A DNA stretch of 64,000 nucleotides from JBFWRK01 sp050248955 (GTDB lineage Bacteria > Actinomycetota > Acidimicrobiia > Acidimicrobiales > Ilumatobacteraceae): assembly GCA_050248955.1 (NCBI GenBank), contig JBFWRK010000009.1, positions 1 through 64,000 on the forward strand. Reading direction: 5' to 3'. The position numbers and the translations under genes are program-made. Shown piece after piece: positions 52,739 through 60,575 of the stretch (positions are counted from its first letter, which is position 1; each line of letters starts with the position of its first letter). The notes below the pieces were generated by a model, which ran no database searches, was not told the DNA's origin, and saw nothing but the letters and a program-made list of their open reading frames with translations.

Positions 52739-54211
52739 GTGAGTGCGGCCGAGGACGTCGGTGCGATGCACTCCGGTGGCGGGCAGGCACCCGACGATCC
52801 GCCCCCGGAGGCCATCGGCGCGCCGGCTCCCACGGCGCCACTGGCCGCCATCCCGTCGCCGGTGCCGGAGCCGGAGCTCTCCGACGAGCTCCTGCGGCCA
52901 GCGCTCGAAGTCGCCTTCGCGGTGGCGGTCGCCGGTTCGCGGCTGCGGCCACCGGTTGCCGCGCCGTCGTCGCTGAAGCGGTTCCTGAAGTTCCAGAAGC
53001 TGCCGGGCAGCGCGCTGTCCGTCGTGCGGCGGGCGGTCGAGGAGGACCCCGTGTTCCGGGCCCGCGCGGCGAACGTCGCGTCGGTCGACCTGGCGGGGGA
53101 GATCGGCTCGAGGTGGCTCCTCCGAGCCGAGGGTTGGGAGTCTGAGGTCGCCGAGCTCGTCGCGAGCGTCACGGCCGAGGACGAGAACGAAGCGGCGGAG
53201 CGTGCCGATCGGGCAGCGACCCGCCAACGCGACGCCGCCGAGCACGCCGCCGTGAAGGCGCGGGCTGCCGTCGCGGCGGCGAAGGAGGCACTCGCCCGCG
53301 AGCACGAGCGACGGACCGCGGCGGAGCACAAGGCTGCCGATGCCGTTCGTCATGCCGAGGAGTTGGAACGGCAGCTGGCCGACAACCGGCTCGAGGCCCG
53401 TAAGGCGAAGGATCAGGCCGACGCCGCCCGCGCCACGGTCGGCGACCTGCGCGACCAGCTCGACAACGCCCAGCGGCGGGTGCGCGAGCTCGAAGAGCGG
53501 CTCGACCACGCGATCGCTGCGCGTGTCGAGGCCGAGGAGCGTTCGCCGGGAGCGCCGATCGGGTCGCCTGCCGGGGTGGAGGCCGCCGGGCCGTCGTTCG
53601 ACCATCCCGCCGTCGCCGAAGCGCTCGCATCGCTGACGGGCGCCGCCGGGGGGCTGCGCGAGCTGGCGGGAGCGCTCGAGGCGACGGCACGGGCGTTCGG
53701 TGTGGGGTCGGCGATGTCGGCGGGTGTGCGCGGCAGCGGCCGCGGCCGGTCAAGGATCGAGCCTCGACGAGTGCCGCTCGCTGTTCCCGGAGGGTTGCTC
53801 GGCGACTCCTCGGAGGTGGCGCTGCACCTCGTGAAGCAACCCGACGTGACGCTCATCGTCGACGGGTACAACGTCGCCAAGCTCGGTTGGCCCGGTGCTG
53901 ACCTGGCCGATCAGCGGGCTCGGCTGCTCGATGGCCTCGAGGATCTGGTCCGGCGGATCGGCGTGAGGACCGTCGTGGTGTTCGACGGTGCGGACGTGTC
54001 GTGCCCACCGACGGGCCGGCGGTTGCTGCGGGTGCGGTTCACGCCTGCCGGCGTGATCGCCGACGACGAGATCCGCGAGCTCGCGGCATCGCTCCCGTCA
54101 GTCCAGCCGGTCGTCGTCGCGACGAACGACCAGGAGGTCGTTCGGGGCGTCCGCTCGTCCGGCGCGAACGTGATCACGTCCGAGCAGCTCCTCGCGATCA
54201 CACGCCGCTAG
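52739..54211 (+). CDS. Coiled-coil protein with C-terminal NYN (YacP-like) domain
   Basis: A 490-residue protein, probably an RNA-acting nuclease. The N-terminus is Pro/Ala-rich; residues about 60-130 are a conserved helical region (LLRPALEVAFAVAVAGSRLR, LKRFLKFQKLPGSALSVVRR). A long charged coiled coil spans about 140-275. The C-terminal domain (about 375-490) is NYN/PIN-like: VTLIVDGYNVAKLGWPG, VVVFDGADVS, IADDEIRELA and VVVATNDQEVVRGV supply the acidic residues. Actinobacterial relatives are linked to RNA processing by similarity only. It is divergent from the exonuclease gene. Confidence 0.85.
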   Translation: MSAAEDVGAMHSGGGQAPDDPPPEAIGAPAPTAPLAAIPSPVPEPELSDELLRPALEVAFAVAVAGSRLRPPVAAPSSLKRFLKFQKLPGSALSVVRRAVEEDPVFRARAANVASVDLAGEIGSRWLLRAEGWESEVAELVASVTAEDENEAAERADRAATRQRDAAEHAAVKARAAVAAAKEALAREHERRTAAEHKAADAVRHAEELERQLADNRLEARKAKDQADAARATVGDLRDQLDNAQRRVRELEERLDHAIAARVEAEERSPGAPIGSPAGVEAAGPSFDHPAVAEALASLTGAAGGLRELAGALEATARAFGVGSAMSAGVRGSGRGRSRIEPRRVPLAVPGGLLGDSSEVALHLVKQPDVTLIVDGYNVAKLGWPGADLADQRARLLDGLEDLVRRIGVRTVVVFDGADVSCPPTGRRLLRVRFTPAGVIADDEIRELAASLPSVQPVVVATNDQEVVRGVRSSGANVITSEQLLAITRR

Positions 54212-54252
54212 GTCACGCCGGTGGGTGCGAGCGACGGTCCGAGCGTCGCGGG

Positions 54253-54290
54253 TTGTGCAGGACGCGGAATATGGTCATACTTATGACCAT
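54253..54290 (+). promoter_or_regulatory. Promoter and palindromic operator of the RelBE-type module
   Basis: -35 TTGTGC (54253-54258), 17-bp spacer, -10-like CATACT (54276-54281). The perfect inverted repeat atggtcata-ct-tatgaccat (54271-54290) covers the -10 and ends at the antitoxin start, as expected for an operator bound by the toxin-antitoxin complex. Confidence 0.65.
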
Positions 54291-54573
54291 GTCGGAGACG
54301 CGGTCGTTGGTGGAGGTCAAGGCACATCTGTCGGAGCTGGTAGCGCGGGTGGGCAGTCAGCATGAGCGGGTCACGGTCACGGTCCACGGCCGGCCCGCGG
54401 CGGTGCTCGTCGCGGTGGACGATCTCGAGGCGTTGGAAGAGACCATCGCCGTGTTGGCGGATGCGGCGGCTCTGCGGGCGTTGGCCGATGCTGATGCCGA
54501 GCTGGCTCGTGGGGAAGGTGAGGACGAAGCAGCTCTGGCCAGGGCGATGCATTCGCGCCGAGCGGGCGCGTGA
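54289..54573 (+). CDS. Antitoxin, Phd/YefM family
   Basis: A 94-residue antitoxin. The N-terminal Phd fold shows SETRSLVEVKAHLSELVARV and ERVTVTVHGRPAAVLVAVDD, the typical DNA-binding and dimer part. The C-terminal, acidic 35 residues should wrap the toxin. ATG at 54289 is chosen; ATGs at 54283 and 54271 are inside the operator palindrome, but 54283 could be used in a leaderless message. It overlaps the toxin gene by 4 nt (GTGA), the classical order antitoxin-toxin. Confidence 0.88.
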   Translation: MSETRSLVEVKAHLSELVARVGSQHERVTVTVHGRPAAVLVAVDDLEALEETIAVLADAAALRALADADAELARGEGEDEAALARAMHSRRAGA

Positions 54574-54848
54574 CCGACGAGCGGTATCAGCTGCTCGTCG
54601 CCCCCACCGCTCGTCGGCAGCTCGCCGAGCAGTTGCCATCAGCGGTGGCGTTCGCCGCGTACGAGTTCATCGTCGGTCCGCTGCTCGACACCCCGCATCG
54701 AGTCGGCAAGCCGCTGCGAGCACCATTCGAGGATCGCCACAGCGCGCGGCGGGGCACATATCGAGTGATCTACCGGATCGACGACGCCCACCGCCGGGTC
54801 ACCGTCGTTGGCGTGTTCTCCCGCTCCGAGGCCTACCGCCCGCAGTGA
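54570..54848 (+). CDS. Toxin, RelE/ParE family
   Basis: A 92-residue toxin. The RelE fold is seen in YQLLVAPTARRQLAEQLP, KPLRAPFEDRHSARRGTYRV and IYRIDDAHRRVTVVGVFSRS, with conserved basic residues and the final R-x-x-Y (RSEAYR) used for mRNA cleavage on the ribosome. GTG at 54570 overlaps the antitoxin. The module is complete and its frames are intact, in contrast to the decayed module next to it. The 121 nt after it up to 54969 hold nothing recognisable. Confidence 0.88.
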   Translation: MTDERYQLLVAPTARRQLAEQLPSAVAFAAYEFIVGPLLDTPHRVGKPLRAPFEDRHSARRGTYRVIYRIDDAHRRVTVVGVFSRSEAYRPQ

Positions 54849-54969
54849 AGGGGCGAACTGGCCACCGGAATCGTCCCACCCGCAGCCATGTGACTCTGCC
54901 CGCTGCTGGCCGTTCGAACGCCCCGAGCGATCAACCGCCGTGCACGGCGGGAGGGGTGCACCGGACGGG

Positions 54970-55340
54970 TCAGAACACGACGAGTTCGAGGGTTGGATCG
55001 AGTCGGGTGAGGTCGTCGGGGTCCGAGGTGACGACTCGTTGGCGGCTCGTGTGGCGCAGACGACGTGCGCGTCGACCACGTCTGCGGTGCCGCTGGCGGC
55101 GAGGAGTCGACCGACGTGCACGGCGTCGACTCGTCCAGCGACCACGTCGGTGGTCACCTGGCGTATCAGCCGGGAGAGCCGGGCTTGGCGGTTCGGGCCG
55201 CGAATGACTTGGACGAGCGCGGAGGCCGGCACCGTGACCGGGCCGTTCGTCTCGAGGGCGCGGGCGAGCAGGACGGCCATTCGGCGGTCGTTGCGATCGA
55301 GCGCGATCAGTCCTCCGGTGTCGAGCGTGATGCCGGGCAT
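54970..55340 (-). pseudogene. VapC-like PIN-domain toxin with frameshift
   Basis: Starting at ATG 55340, the frame encodes MPGITLDTGGLIALDRNDRR, then VTVPASALVQVIRG and TADVVDAHVVCATRAAN, the first part of a PIN nuclease with its acidic residues. The last strand, RVVTSDPDDLTRLDP, ending TLELVVF, is in another frame and stops at 54970. The two frames join near 55038-55041, where one base appears to be lost. Joined, they make a normal length of about 123 residues. Without recoding, the toxin lacks the last acidic motif and should be inactive. The start overlaps the upstream small gene (TGATG), the usual toxin-antitoxin layout. Confidence 0.78.
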
Positions 55341-55525
55341 CAGGCGGCGCTTCGGCGGCGACGCTTGGGGACCCCGAGCACCTCGTCGGCCCAGGCTCGC
55401 TCGTCGGCCGAGATCGGACCGCCCGTCTCGACGAGCGCCTGGGAGAGGCGGGTTCGGCGCGGCGATCGGGGAGCTCCAGAAACCTTGGCACACCCCTTGG
55501 GCAGGCTACGGATATGCGACTGCAC
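55340..55525 (-). CDS. Candidate antitoxin partner of the VapC-like gene (possibly decayed)
   Basis: The C-terminal frame encodes RTRLSQALVETGGPISADER and AWADEVLGVPKRRRR, ending one base into the VapC-like ATG, so it is probably the cognate antitoxin. The start is unclear. GTG at 55525 is the first in-frame start. A TAGCCT -10 box (55508-55503) lies 9 nt before GTG 55493, which is in a different frame; removing one T after it would give MAKVSG in frame. The antitoxin may therefore have lost its proper start by a one-base insertion. No DNA-binding domain is recognised. Confidence 0.4.
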   Translation of the reverse strand: MQSHIRSLPKGCAKVSGAPRSPRRTRLSQALVETGGPISADERAWADEVLGVPKRRRRSAA

Positions 55526-55753
55526 CCTGCTGCCGGCCACGAGGCACCCCCCGCGGCGGCCTCCCTCACGATCAGCTGCGATCAGTGCTCGATGCGGGCC
55601 ACGTCGGCCTGTGACGACTGCGTGGTCACGTACATCTGCGAGCGCGCACCGGACGATTCGGTGGTGTTCGATGTCGCCGAGCAGCGAGCCGTTCGGCTGC
55701 TGGCCCAGGCCGGCCTGGTGCCGACGCTGCGACACCGGGCGGCGGCGCTGTGA
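55514..55753 (+). CDS. Small protein with two CxxC motifs
   Basis: A 79-residue protein with a likely zinc-binding knuckle: TISCDQCSMRATSACDDCVV contains CxxC-x8-CxxC. It is followed by EQRAVRLLAQAGLVPTLRHR, a helical end. Similar small actinobacterial proteins are known without function. It is divergent from, and overlaps, the decayed antitoxin gene and lies 36 nt before queG in the same direction. ATG at 55514 is the only reasonable start. Confidence 0.65.
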   Translation: MRLHPAAGHEAPPAAASLTISCDQCSMRATSACDDCVVTYICERAPDDSVVFDVAEQRAVRLLAQAGLVPTLRHRAAAL

Positions 55754-55775
55754 GCGGCCCTGCGAGCCGCGGCGA

Positions 55776-55781
55776 TACCGT
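55776..55781 (+). promoter_or_regulatory. -10 element for queG, probable leaderless transcript
   Basis: TACCGT lies 8 nt before ATG at 55790 (5 nt before the alternative GTG 55787). Confidence 0.4.
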
Positions 55782-55789
55782 CGAGGGTG

Positions 55790-56911
55790 ATGCGGTCACA
55801 CGTGCTCGACGAGTCCGAGGTCGCCGACCTGCTCGACGTCGGGCGCGCCAACGGGCTCGAAGCGCTCGGCATCGCTTCGGCCGCCACGCTCGACCGGGCG
55901 CGAGCCGCATTGTTCGAGCGGCGCGAGCGTGGATTGCATGCCGACATGGCGTTCACCTACCGGAACCCGGAGCGTTCGACCGAGCCGTCCGCCGCCGTGC
56001 GGGACGCGCGGTCGGTCATCGTGGGTGCTCGCAGCTATCTGCGCGACGAGCCCGAGCGCCCGACCGAGCCGAGTGCCCGTGTCGCCCGTTACGCCTGGGT
56101 CGACCACTATGCGCCACTCCGGCACGGTCTGTGGGCCATGGCGCGCGAGCTCCGCCGTGCGGGCTGGCACGCGGTGGCCTTCGCCGACGACAACTCGATC
56201 GTCGATCGGGAGGTCGCGTGGCGTTCCGGCATCGGGTGGTTCGGCAAGAACGCGAATCTGCTGCTGCCGCGCGCAGGCAGCTGGTTCGTGCTGGGGTGCG
56301 TGATCACCGACGCCCCGCTGCCGCACGCGCCCGAGCCGGTCGCCGACGGGTGCGGCACCTGCCATCGCTGCATCGAGGGCTGTCCCACGAGTGCGATCAT
56401 CGAGCCGGGCGTGGTCGATGCGAACCGATGCCTGGCCTGGCTGCTGCAACGGCCAGGAGTGTTCCCTCGCGCGTATCGCGTCGCGCTCGATGATCGTCTC
56501 TACGGCTGCGACGACTGCCAGGAGGTCTGCCCACCGAACATTCGCTTCACGACGTCCCGGCGCGGACCCGACGCGGGCACCGAAGCGTGGGTGCCGGTCG
56601 CTGCGCTGCTCGACGCGGACGACGAGACGTTGCTCGAGCGGCACGGGCGGTTCTACATCGCCGGCCGGGATCCGCGCTGGCTCCGGCGCAACGCGCTGAT
56701 CGTGCTCGGCAACATCGGCGACGGGTCCGATCCCGGCACCGTCGCGCTCCTCGTGCGACATCTCGCCCATCCCGATCCGATCCTTCGGGCCCACGCCATC
56801 TGGGCGGCAGCCCGTCTCGCGCGCCACGATCTGTTGCCGGCCGACGACATCGACCCGATCGTGGCCGCCGAGCTCCACGACCTCCCGGAACCGCGCCCAG
56901 CACCACGATGA
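55790..56911 (+). CDS. queG: Epoxyqueuosine reductase
   Basis: A cobalamin- and Fe-S-dependent enzyme that reduces epoxyqueuosine in tRNA to queuosine. The 373 residues have the N-terminal domain (ALGIASAATLDRARAALFER, ARYAWVDHYAPLRHGLWAMA, WFGKNANLLLPRAGSWFVLG) and two 4Fe-4S motifs, CGTCHRCIEGCPTSAI and YGCDDCQEVCPPN. The C-terminal HEAT-like repeats (LRRNALIVLGNIGD, ILRAHAIWAAARLA) follow. ATG 55790 or GTG 55787 may start it. No other queuosine genes are near, so the substrate may come from salvage. The stop overlaps the glycosyltransferase gene. Confidence 0.94.
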   Translation: MRSHVLDESEVADLLDVGRANGLEALGIASAATLDRARAALFERRERGLHADMAFTYRNPERSTEPSAAVRDARSVIVGARSYLRDEPERPTEPSARVARYAWVDHYAPLRHGLWAMARELRRAGWHAVAFADDNSIVDREVAWRSGIGWFGKNANLLLPRAGSWFVLGCVITDAPLPHAPEPVADGCGTCHRCIEGCPTSAIIEPGVVDANRCLAWLLQRPGVFPRAYRVALDDRLYGCDDCQEVCPPNIRFTTSRRGPDAGTEAWVPVAALLDADDETLLERHGRFYIAGRDPRWLRRNALIVLGNIGDGSDPGTVALLVRHLAHPDPILRAHAIWAAARLARHDLLPADDIDPIVAAELHDLPEPRPAPR

Positions 56912-58029
56912 AGCACCTCCTCGTCACGAACGACTTCCCGCCGAAGATCGGCGGCATCCAGTCGCTGCTCTGGGAGTGGTGGCGCCGTCTCCCCGCCGAC
57001 CGGTTCGCGGTCCTCACCAGCCCACATCGTGATGCCGCGGCGTGGGATGCCGAGCAGCCGTTCCGGGTCGAGCGGATCCCGGAGCCGGTGCTCCTGCCAC
57101 ACCCGCTGATGACGCGTCGCGCTGACCGCCTCGCGAAGGAGATCGGCGCGGAGTTGATCGTGCTCGACCCGGCGGTCCCACTCGGCCTCATCGGCCCGTC
57201 ACTCGACCTGCCCTACGCGGTCGTGCTGCACGGCGCCGAGGTCACCGTGCCTGGACGCATCCCTGTGGCGAAGCAGACCCTCGCCTACGTGTTGCGGCGG
57301 GCTGCCGTCGTGATCGCCGCCGGCGGCTACCCGGCGGCCGAGGCGGAACACGCTGCCGGCCGCGCGCTGCCGACGACGGTCGTGCCGCCCGGGGTCGACA
57401 CGGATCGGTTCCGCCCGTTGTCCGAAGCGGAACGCCGCGAGACGCGCGAGCGCTACGGGCTTCCTGTGGACGCGCCGGTCGTGCTCGGTGTCAGCCGGCT
57501 CGTGCCGCGCAAGGGGTTCGACGTCGCGATCAAGGCGATCGAGCTGCTCCAGGCCCGGGTTCCCGACGTGGTGCTCGCGATCTCCGGCAGCGGTCGCGAC
57601 GAGGCTCGCCTCGAACGGCTCGCTGCTGAGAACGGCTCGCCGGTCCGCTTCCTCGGCCGCGTGCCGAACGACGACCTCCCTGCGCTCTACGGGTGTGCCG
57701 ACGTGTTCGCGATGCTCTGCCGGAACCGGTGGGGTGGCCTCGAGCAGGAGGGCTTCGGCATCGTGTTCGTCGAGGCTGCATCAGCCGGCGTGCCGCAGGT
57801 CGCCGGTCGCAGTGGAGGCGCCGGCGAGGCCGTCGACCACGGCGTCACAGGGTTCGTCGTCGACGACCCGACCGATCCGCGGGCCGTCGCCGAGGCACTC
57901 GCGACGATCCTCACGGACGATCCGCTCCGGGCCGCCATGGCCGAGGCCTCGCGCAAGCGGGCGGTGGCGCAGTTCTCGTACGACGTCCTCAGCGAGCGGC
58001 TCGGTCGCGCCCTCGGCGCGCTGCCATGA
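56908..58029 (+). CDS. GT4 glycosyltransferase, PimB'-like mannosyltransferase
   Basis: A membrane-associated GT-B glycosyltransferase of 373 residues. The N-terminus HLLVTNDFPPKIGGIQSLLW and the C-terminal donor motifs VLGVSRLVPRKGFDVAIKAI and LEQEGFGIVFVEAASAGVPQ (E-x7-E) fit the GT4 family. Closest in pattern is PimB', which adds mannose to phosphatidylinositol monomannoside, but simple glycolipid roles are possible. ATG at 56908 overlaps queG. It leads a set with a four-helix membrane protein, an SRPBCC protein and a ROK kinase, resembling the mycobacterial Rv2182c-Rv2192c neighbourhood, which also includes trpD. Confidence 0.85.
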   Translation: MKHLLVTNDFPPKIGGIQSLLWEWWRRLPADRFAVLTSPHRDAAAWDAEQPFRVERIPEPVLLPHPLMTRRADRLAKEIGAELIVLDPAVPLGLIGPSLDLPYAVVLHGAEVTVPGRIPVAKQTLAYVLRRAAVVIAAGGYPAAEAEHAAGRALPTTVVPPGVDTDRFRPLSEAERRETRERYGLPVDAPVVLGVSRLVPRKGFDVAIKAIELLQARVPDVVLAISGSGRDEARLERLAAENGSPVRFLGRVPNDDLPALYGCADVFAMLCRNRWGGLEQEGFGIVFVEAASAGVPQVAGRSGGAGEAVDHGVTGFVVDDPTDPRAVAEALATILTDDPLRAAMAEASRKRAVAQFSYDVLSERLGRALGALP

Positions 58030-58550
58030 TGGGCCACGTGCAGCCGGGACGATGGATCGTGCAGGCCGACGTCGTCGGCACCGCAGTGTTCACCGCCTCT
58101 GCGGTCGCAGGCCTCTCCACGGATGCCTGGGAGGCGGGCAGCATCGTCGTCTCGCTCGCGCTCTTCGGGCTCGGCATCTTCGCCTTCATCTGGTCGTACT
58201 TCTCGGCGGTCGAGCGCAGCCGGACCGACGAGATCGGCGTCGCGAACCTGTTCTTGCTCACCGGGCGCACTGCGCCGGCACCGGTGAGGCGGGTCATGTC
58301 GGCTGCGCTGGCGCTCCAGGTGCTCGTCGCCGTCAGTGCCGCGGCAGCTGGTTTCAGCGGGCTGCAACCGGACGAGCTCAATCCGATGGCGTTCGGCATC
58401 CTCGTCCCGATGTTCGGCATGGGCCTGAATGGGCTGTGGGCCTCACGTCACGGTTCGTTCGGTCCGCGTATCGTGAAGACGCCATCCCGGCCACCCGAGG
58501 ATGTCCCCCCACCGGACCACCAGATGGAGCAGAATGCCCCCCATGGCTGA
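58026..58550 (+). CDS. Four-helix membrane protein
   Basis: A 174-residue membrane protein with four hydrophobic segments (DVVGTAVFTASAVAGL, GSIVVSLALFGLGIFAFIWS, VMSAALALQVLVAVSAAAAG, MAFGILVPMFGMGLNGLWA) and a Pro-rich cytoplasmic end. No domain is recognised; similar proteins accompany PimB-like genes in actinobacteria. ATG at 58026 overlaps the glycosyltransferase stop, and its own end overlaps the SRPBCC gene, so it is part of the operon. Confidence 0.7.
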   Translation: MMGHVQPGRWIVQADVVGTAVFTASAVAGLSTDAWEAGSIVVSLALFGLGIFAFIWSYFSAVERSRTDEIGVANLFLLTGRTAPAPVRRVMSAALALQVLVAVSAAAAGFSGLQPDELNPMAFGILVPMFGMGLNGLWASRHGSFGPRIVKTPSRPPEDVPPPDHQMEQNAPHG

Positions 58551-58977
58551 GTCGGCCTCCCAGACCCTCACGATCGCGGCATCCCCGGAGCGTCTCTTCG
58601 CGATCGTGACCGACTTTCCCTCGTACCCCGAGTGGGCGCGCGATCTGAAAGAAGCCGTCGTGCGCGAGCGCGACGAGCTGGGCCGCCCGACCGAGGTCGA
58701 GTTCCGGGCCTCGGCGCTCGGTCGGAGCACGCACTACACGCTCGCCTACGACTACAGCGAGGCACCGGAGATCCTGACGTGGTCGATGGTGAAGGGCGAC
58801 ATCATGCGAGCGATCGACGGGAAGTACCACTTCCAGCCGGCGCCCTCGGGTGGCACCGATGTTCGCTACGACCTCGCGGTCGAGTTGGTCGTACCGCTCC
58901 CCGGTTTCGTGAAGCGCCGGGCCGAGGTGCGCATCCTGAACACGATCCGCGAGCTGAAGTTGCGGGCCGAATCGTGA
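58534..58977 (+). CDS. SRPBCC-fold (polyketide cyclase/START-like) protein
   Basis: A 147-residue lipid- or ligand-binding fold. LTIAASPERLFAIVTDFPSY and PEWARDLKEAVVRERDELGR are typical of the actinobacterial SRPBCC group (Rv2185c-like). The centre DYSEAPEILTWSMVKGDIMR and the C-terminal helix ILNTIRELKLRAES complete the fold. ATG 58534 has GGAG just upstream; ATG 58543 fits family starts equally well. Location between a PimB-like gene and a ROK kinase is conserved in part in mycobacteria and Streptomyces. The ligand is unknown. Confidence 0.82.
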   Translation: MPPMAESASQTLTIAASPERLFAIVTDFPSYPEWARDLKEAVVRERDELGRPTEVEFRASALGRSTHYTLAYDYSEAPEILTWSMVKGDIMRAIDGKYHFQPAPSGGTDVRYDLAVELVVPLPGFVKRRAEVRILNTIRELKLRAES

Positions 58978-59900
58978 CCCTTGCCGCCGGCATCGACGTC
59001 GGCGGTACGAAGTGCCTTGGAGTCGTCGTCGACGAGCGCGGCGTGATCGTGCGCCAGGGACGGCGCCCCACGCCGCACGGCCCTTCGGCGATCCTCCATG
59101 TCCTCGCCGACCTCGCCCGCGAGCTCGCGCCCTACGACTCGCTCGGGATCGGTGTCCCCGGCCTCGTTACGCGCACCGGCACGCTTCGAGCGGCGCCGAA
59201 CCTCGTCGACGTGCGCGAGCTGGCGATCGGGCCGCGGCTGAGCGAGCAGCTCGGTCATCCGGTCGCGGTCGACAACGACGCCACATGTGCCGCGGCGGCC
59301 GAGTGGCGTCACGGCGCCGGCCAAGGCGCGACGGACATGATCATGGTGACGCTGGGCACCGGCATCGGCGGCGGCATCATCGCCGGCGGTCAGGTGCAGC
59401 GCGGTGCGAACGGCTTCGCCGGCGAGATCGGTCACATCGTCGTGCACCCGGACGGCCCGCCGTGCCCCTGCGGCCGCCGCGGCTGCTGGGAGCGATACGC
59501 GTCGGGGTCCGGCCTCGGCCGCCTGGCGCAGGAGGCCGCTGCGGCGGGCGCGCTCTCGGCGGTGCTCGATGCGGTCGGCGACGTCGGCTCGATCCGTGGC
59601 GAAGACCTGCAGATCGCGGCGCGCGACGGCGACAGCGAGGCGATCGAGGTGATCGACGACTACGGGCGCTGGGTCGCGCTCGGGCTCGTCAACCTCACGA
59701 ACATCCTCGACCCGAGCATCTTCGTCCTCGGCGGCGGCCTCGCTGTGTCGTCCGACCTCTACCTGGATCCGATCAAGAAGTGGTTCCTCCGTCTCCTGTA
59801 CTCGCCCGAGCTGCGTCCCCACCCGGCGCTCGTGTTCGCACAGCTCGGCTCGGAGGCCGGCGCCATCGGCGCGTCGTTGCTCCCACGGCTCCAGACGTGA
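58974..59900 (+). CDS. ROK-family sugar kinase, probable glucokinase
   Basis: A 308-residue kinase. ATP-phosphate loop LAAGIDVGGTKCLGVVVDER, sugar-site VAVDNDATCAAAAEWRHGAG with the catalytic Asp (NDA), VTLGTGIGGGIIAGGQVQRG, and the ROK zinc motif CPCGRRGCWERYASG are all present. The closest pattern is that of actinobacterial GlkA-type glucokinases. GTG at 58974 overlaps the SRPBCC stop. It ends the operon; the next gene is on the opposite strand. Confidence 0.9.
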   Translation: MTLAAGIDVGGTKCLGVVVDERGVIVRQGRRPTPHGPSAILHVLADLARELAPYDSLGIGVPGLVTRTGTLRAAPNLVDVRELAIGPRLSEQLGHPVAVDNDATCAAAAEWRHGAGQGATDMIMVTLGTGIGGGIIAGGQVQRGANGFAGEIGHIVVHPDGPPCPCGRRGCWERYASGSGLGRLAQEAAAAGALSAVLDAVGDVGSIRGEDLQIAARDGDSEAIEVIDDYGRWVALGLVNLTNILDPSIFVLGGGLAVSSDLYLDPIKKWFLRLLYSPELRPHPALVFAQLGSEAGAIGASLLPRLQT

Positions 59901-59927
59901 GCCGTCGCGGGCTGCGTTGAATCCGCC

Positions 59928-60575
59928 TCAGCAGCTGCCCGTGTCGACCGGCCTGCGAACGTCGCCGAGGCGGTCGAGCACGCCGGTCACCTCGCTGACA
60001 TCGACGGCGTAGGACACGGCGTCTCCTCGCGAGCCGGCGAACACCATCCCGAGCAGCAGCCCGCCATCGCCGAGGACCGGCGCGCCGGAGTCGCCTCCGA
60101 TCACTGCTCCCGTGAGCACGAGTCCCCGGCGCTCGACGACCGTGCCGGCGGCTGCGTCGCGGAAGCGGATCGTCGCGGTCCTCGTCACCGGCGCGTCGAT
60201 GATCTCGACGCGGTCGTCCCGCAGCACCGCGATGCGCGCCGCCCCGGCACGCCCCGTGTCCGCGCGCCTGATCGCATCGACCCGGTCGCGTCCCGGCACG
60301 TGGAGCACGGCGATGTCGGTCCGGGTGTCGAGCGCGACCACCTGCGCGTCCGCGCCGTCGACGAGGACGACGGACGCGCCGCTCACGGTGTGCGCAGCCG
60401 TCACGACGAGCTCGTCGGCGACGACGATGCCGACGCCGATCCCCGGCACGTTGCGGCAGCCGGACGCCTTGACGCGCGACACCGCATCGGTGACGGCGGC
60501 GGGTGGCGCAGCGGCGGCGAGCACGAGCGGTAGGAGCGCGACCGCCGCGACCCGCCGGAGACCGCCGATCGTCAC
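59928..60575 (-). CDS. Secreted trypsin-like (S1) serine protease
   Basis: A small exported protease-like protein of 215 residues. The signal peptide is RRVAAVALLPLVLAAAAPP. The catalytic triad appears as His in ELVVTAAHTVSG, Asp in TRTDIAVLHV and Ser in GGDSGAPVLGDGG, in the order of trypsin/DegP-type proteases but without a PDZ domain. Cysteines at positions about 40 and 215 could form a disulfide joining the ends. GTG at 60575 overlaps the LacI stop, so the protease is translated from the regulator's transcript, an odd pairing. Confidence 0.85.
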   Translation of the reverse strand: MTIGGLRRVAAVALLPLVLAAAAPPAAVTDAVSRVKASGCRNVPGIGVGIVVADELVVTAAHTVSGASVVLVDGADAQVVALDTRTDIAVLHVPGRDRVDAIRRADTGRAGAARIAVLRDDRVEIIDAPVTRTATIRFRDAAAGTVVERRGLVLTGAVIGGDSGAPVLGDGGLLLGMVFAGSRGDAVSYAVDVSEVTGVLDRLGDVRRPVDTGSC

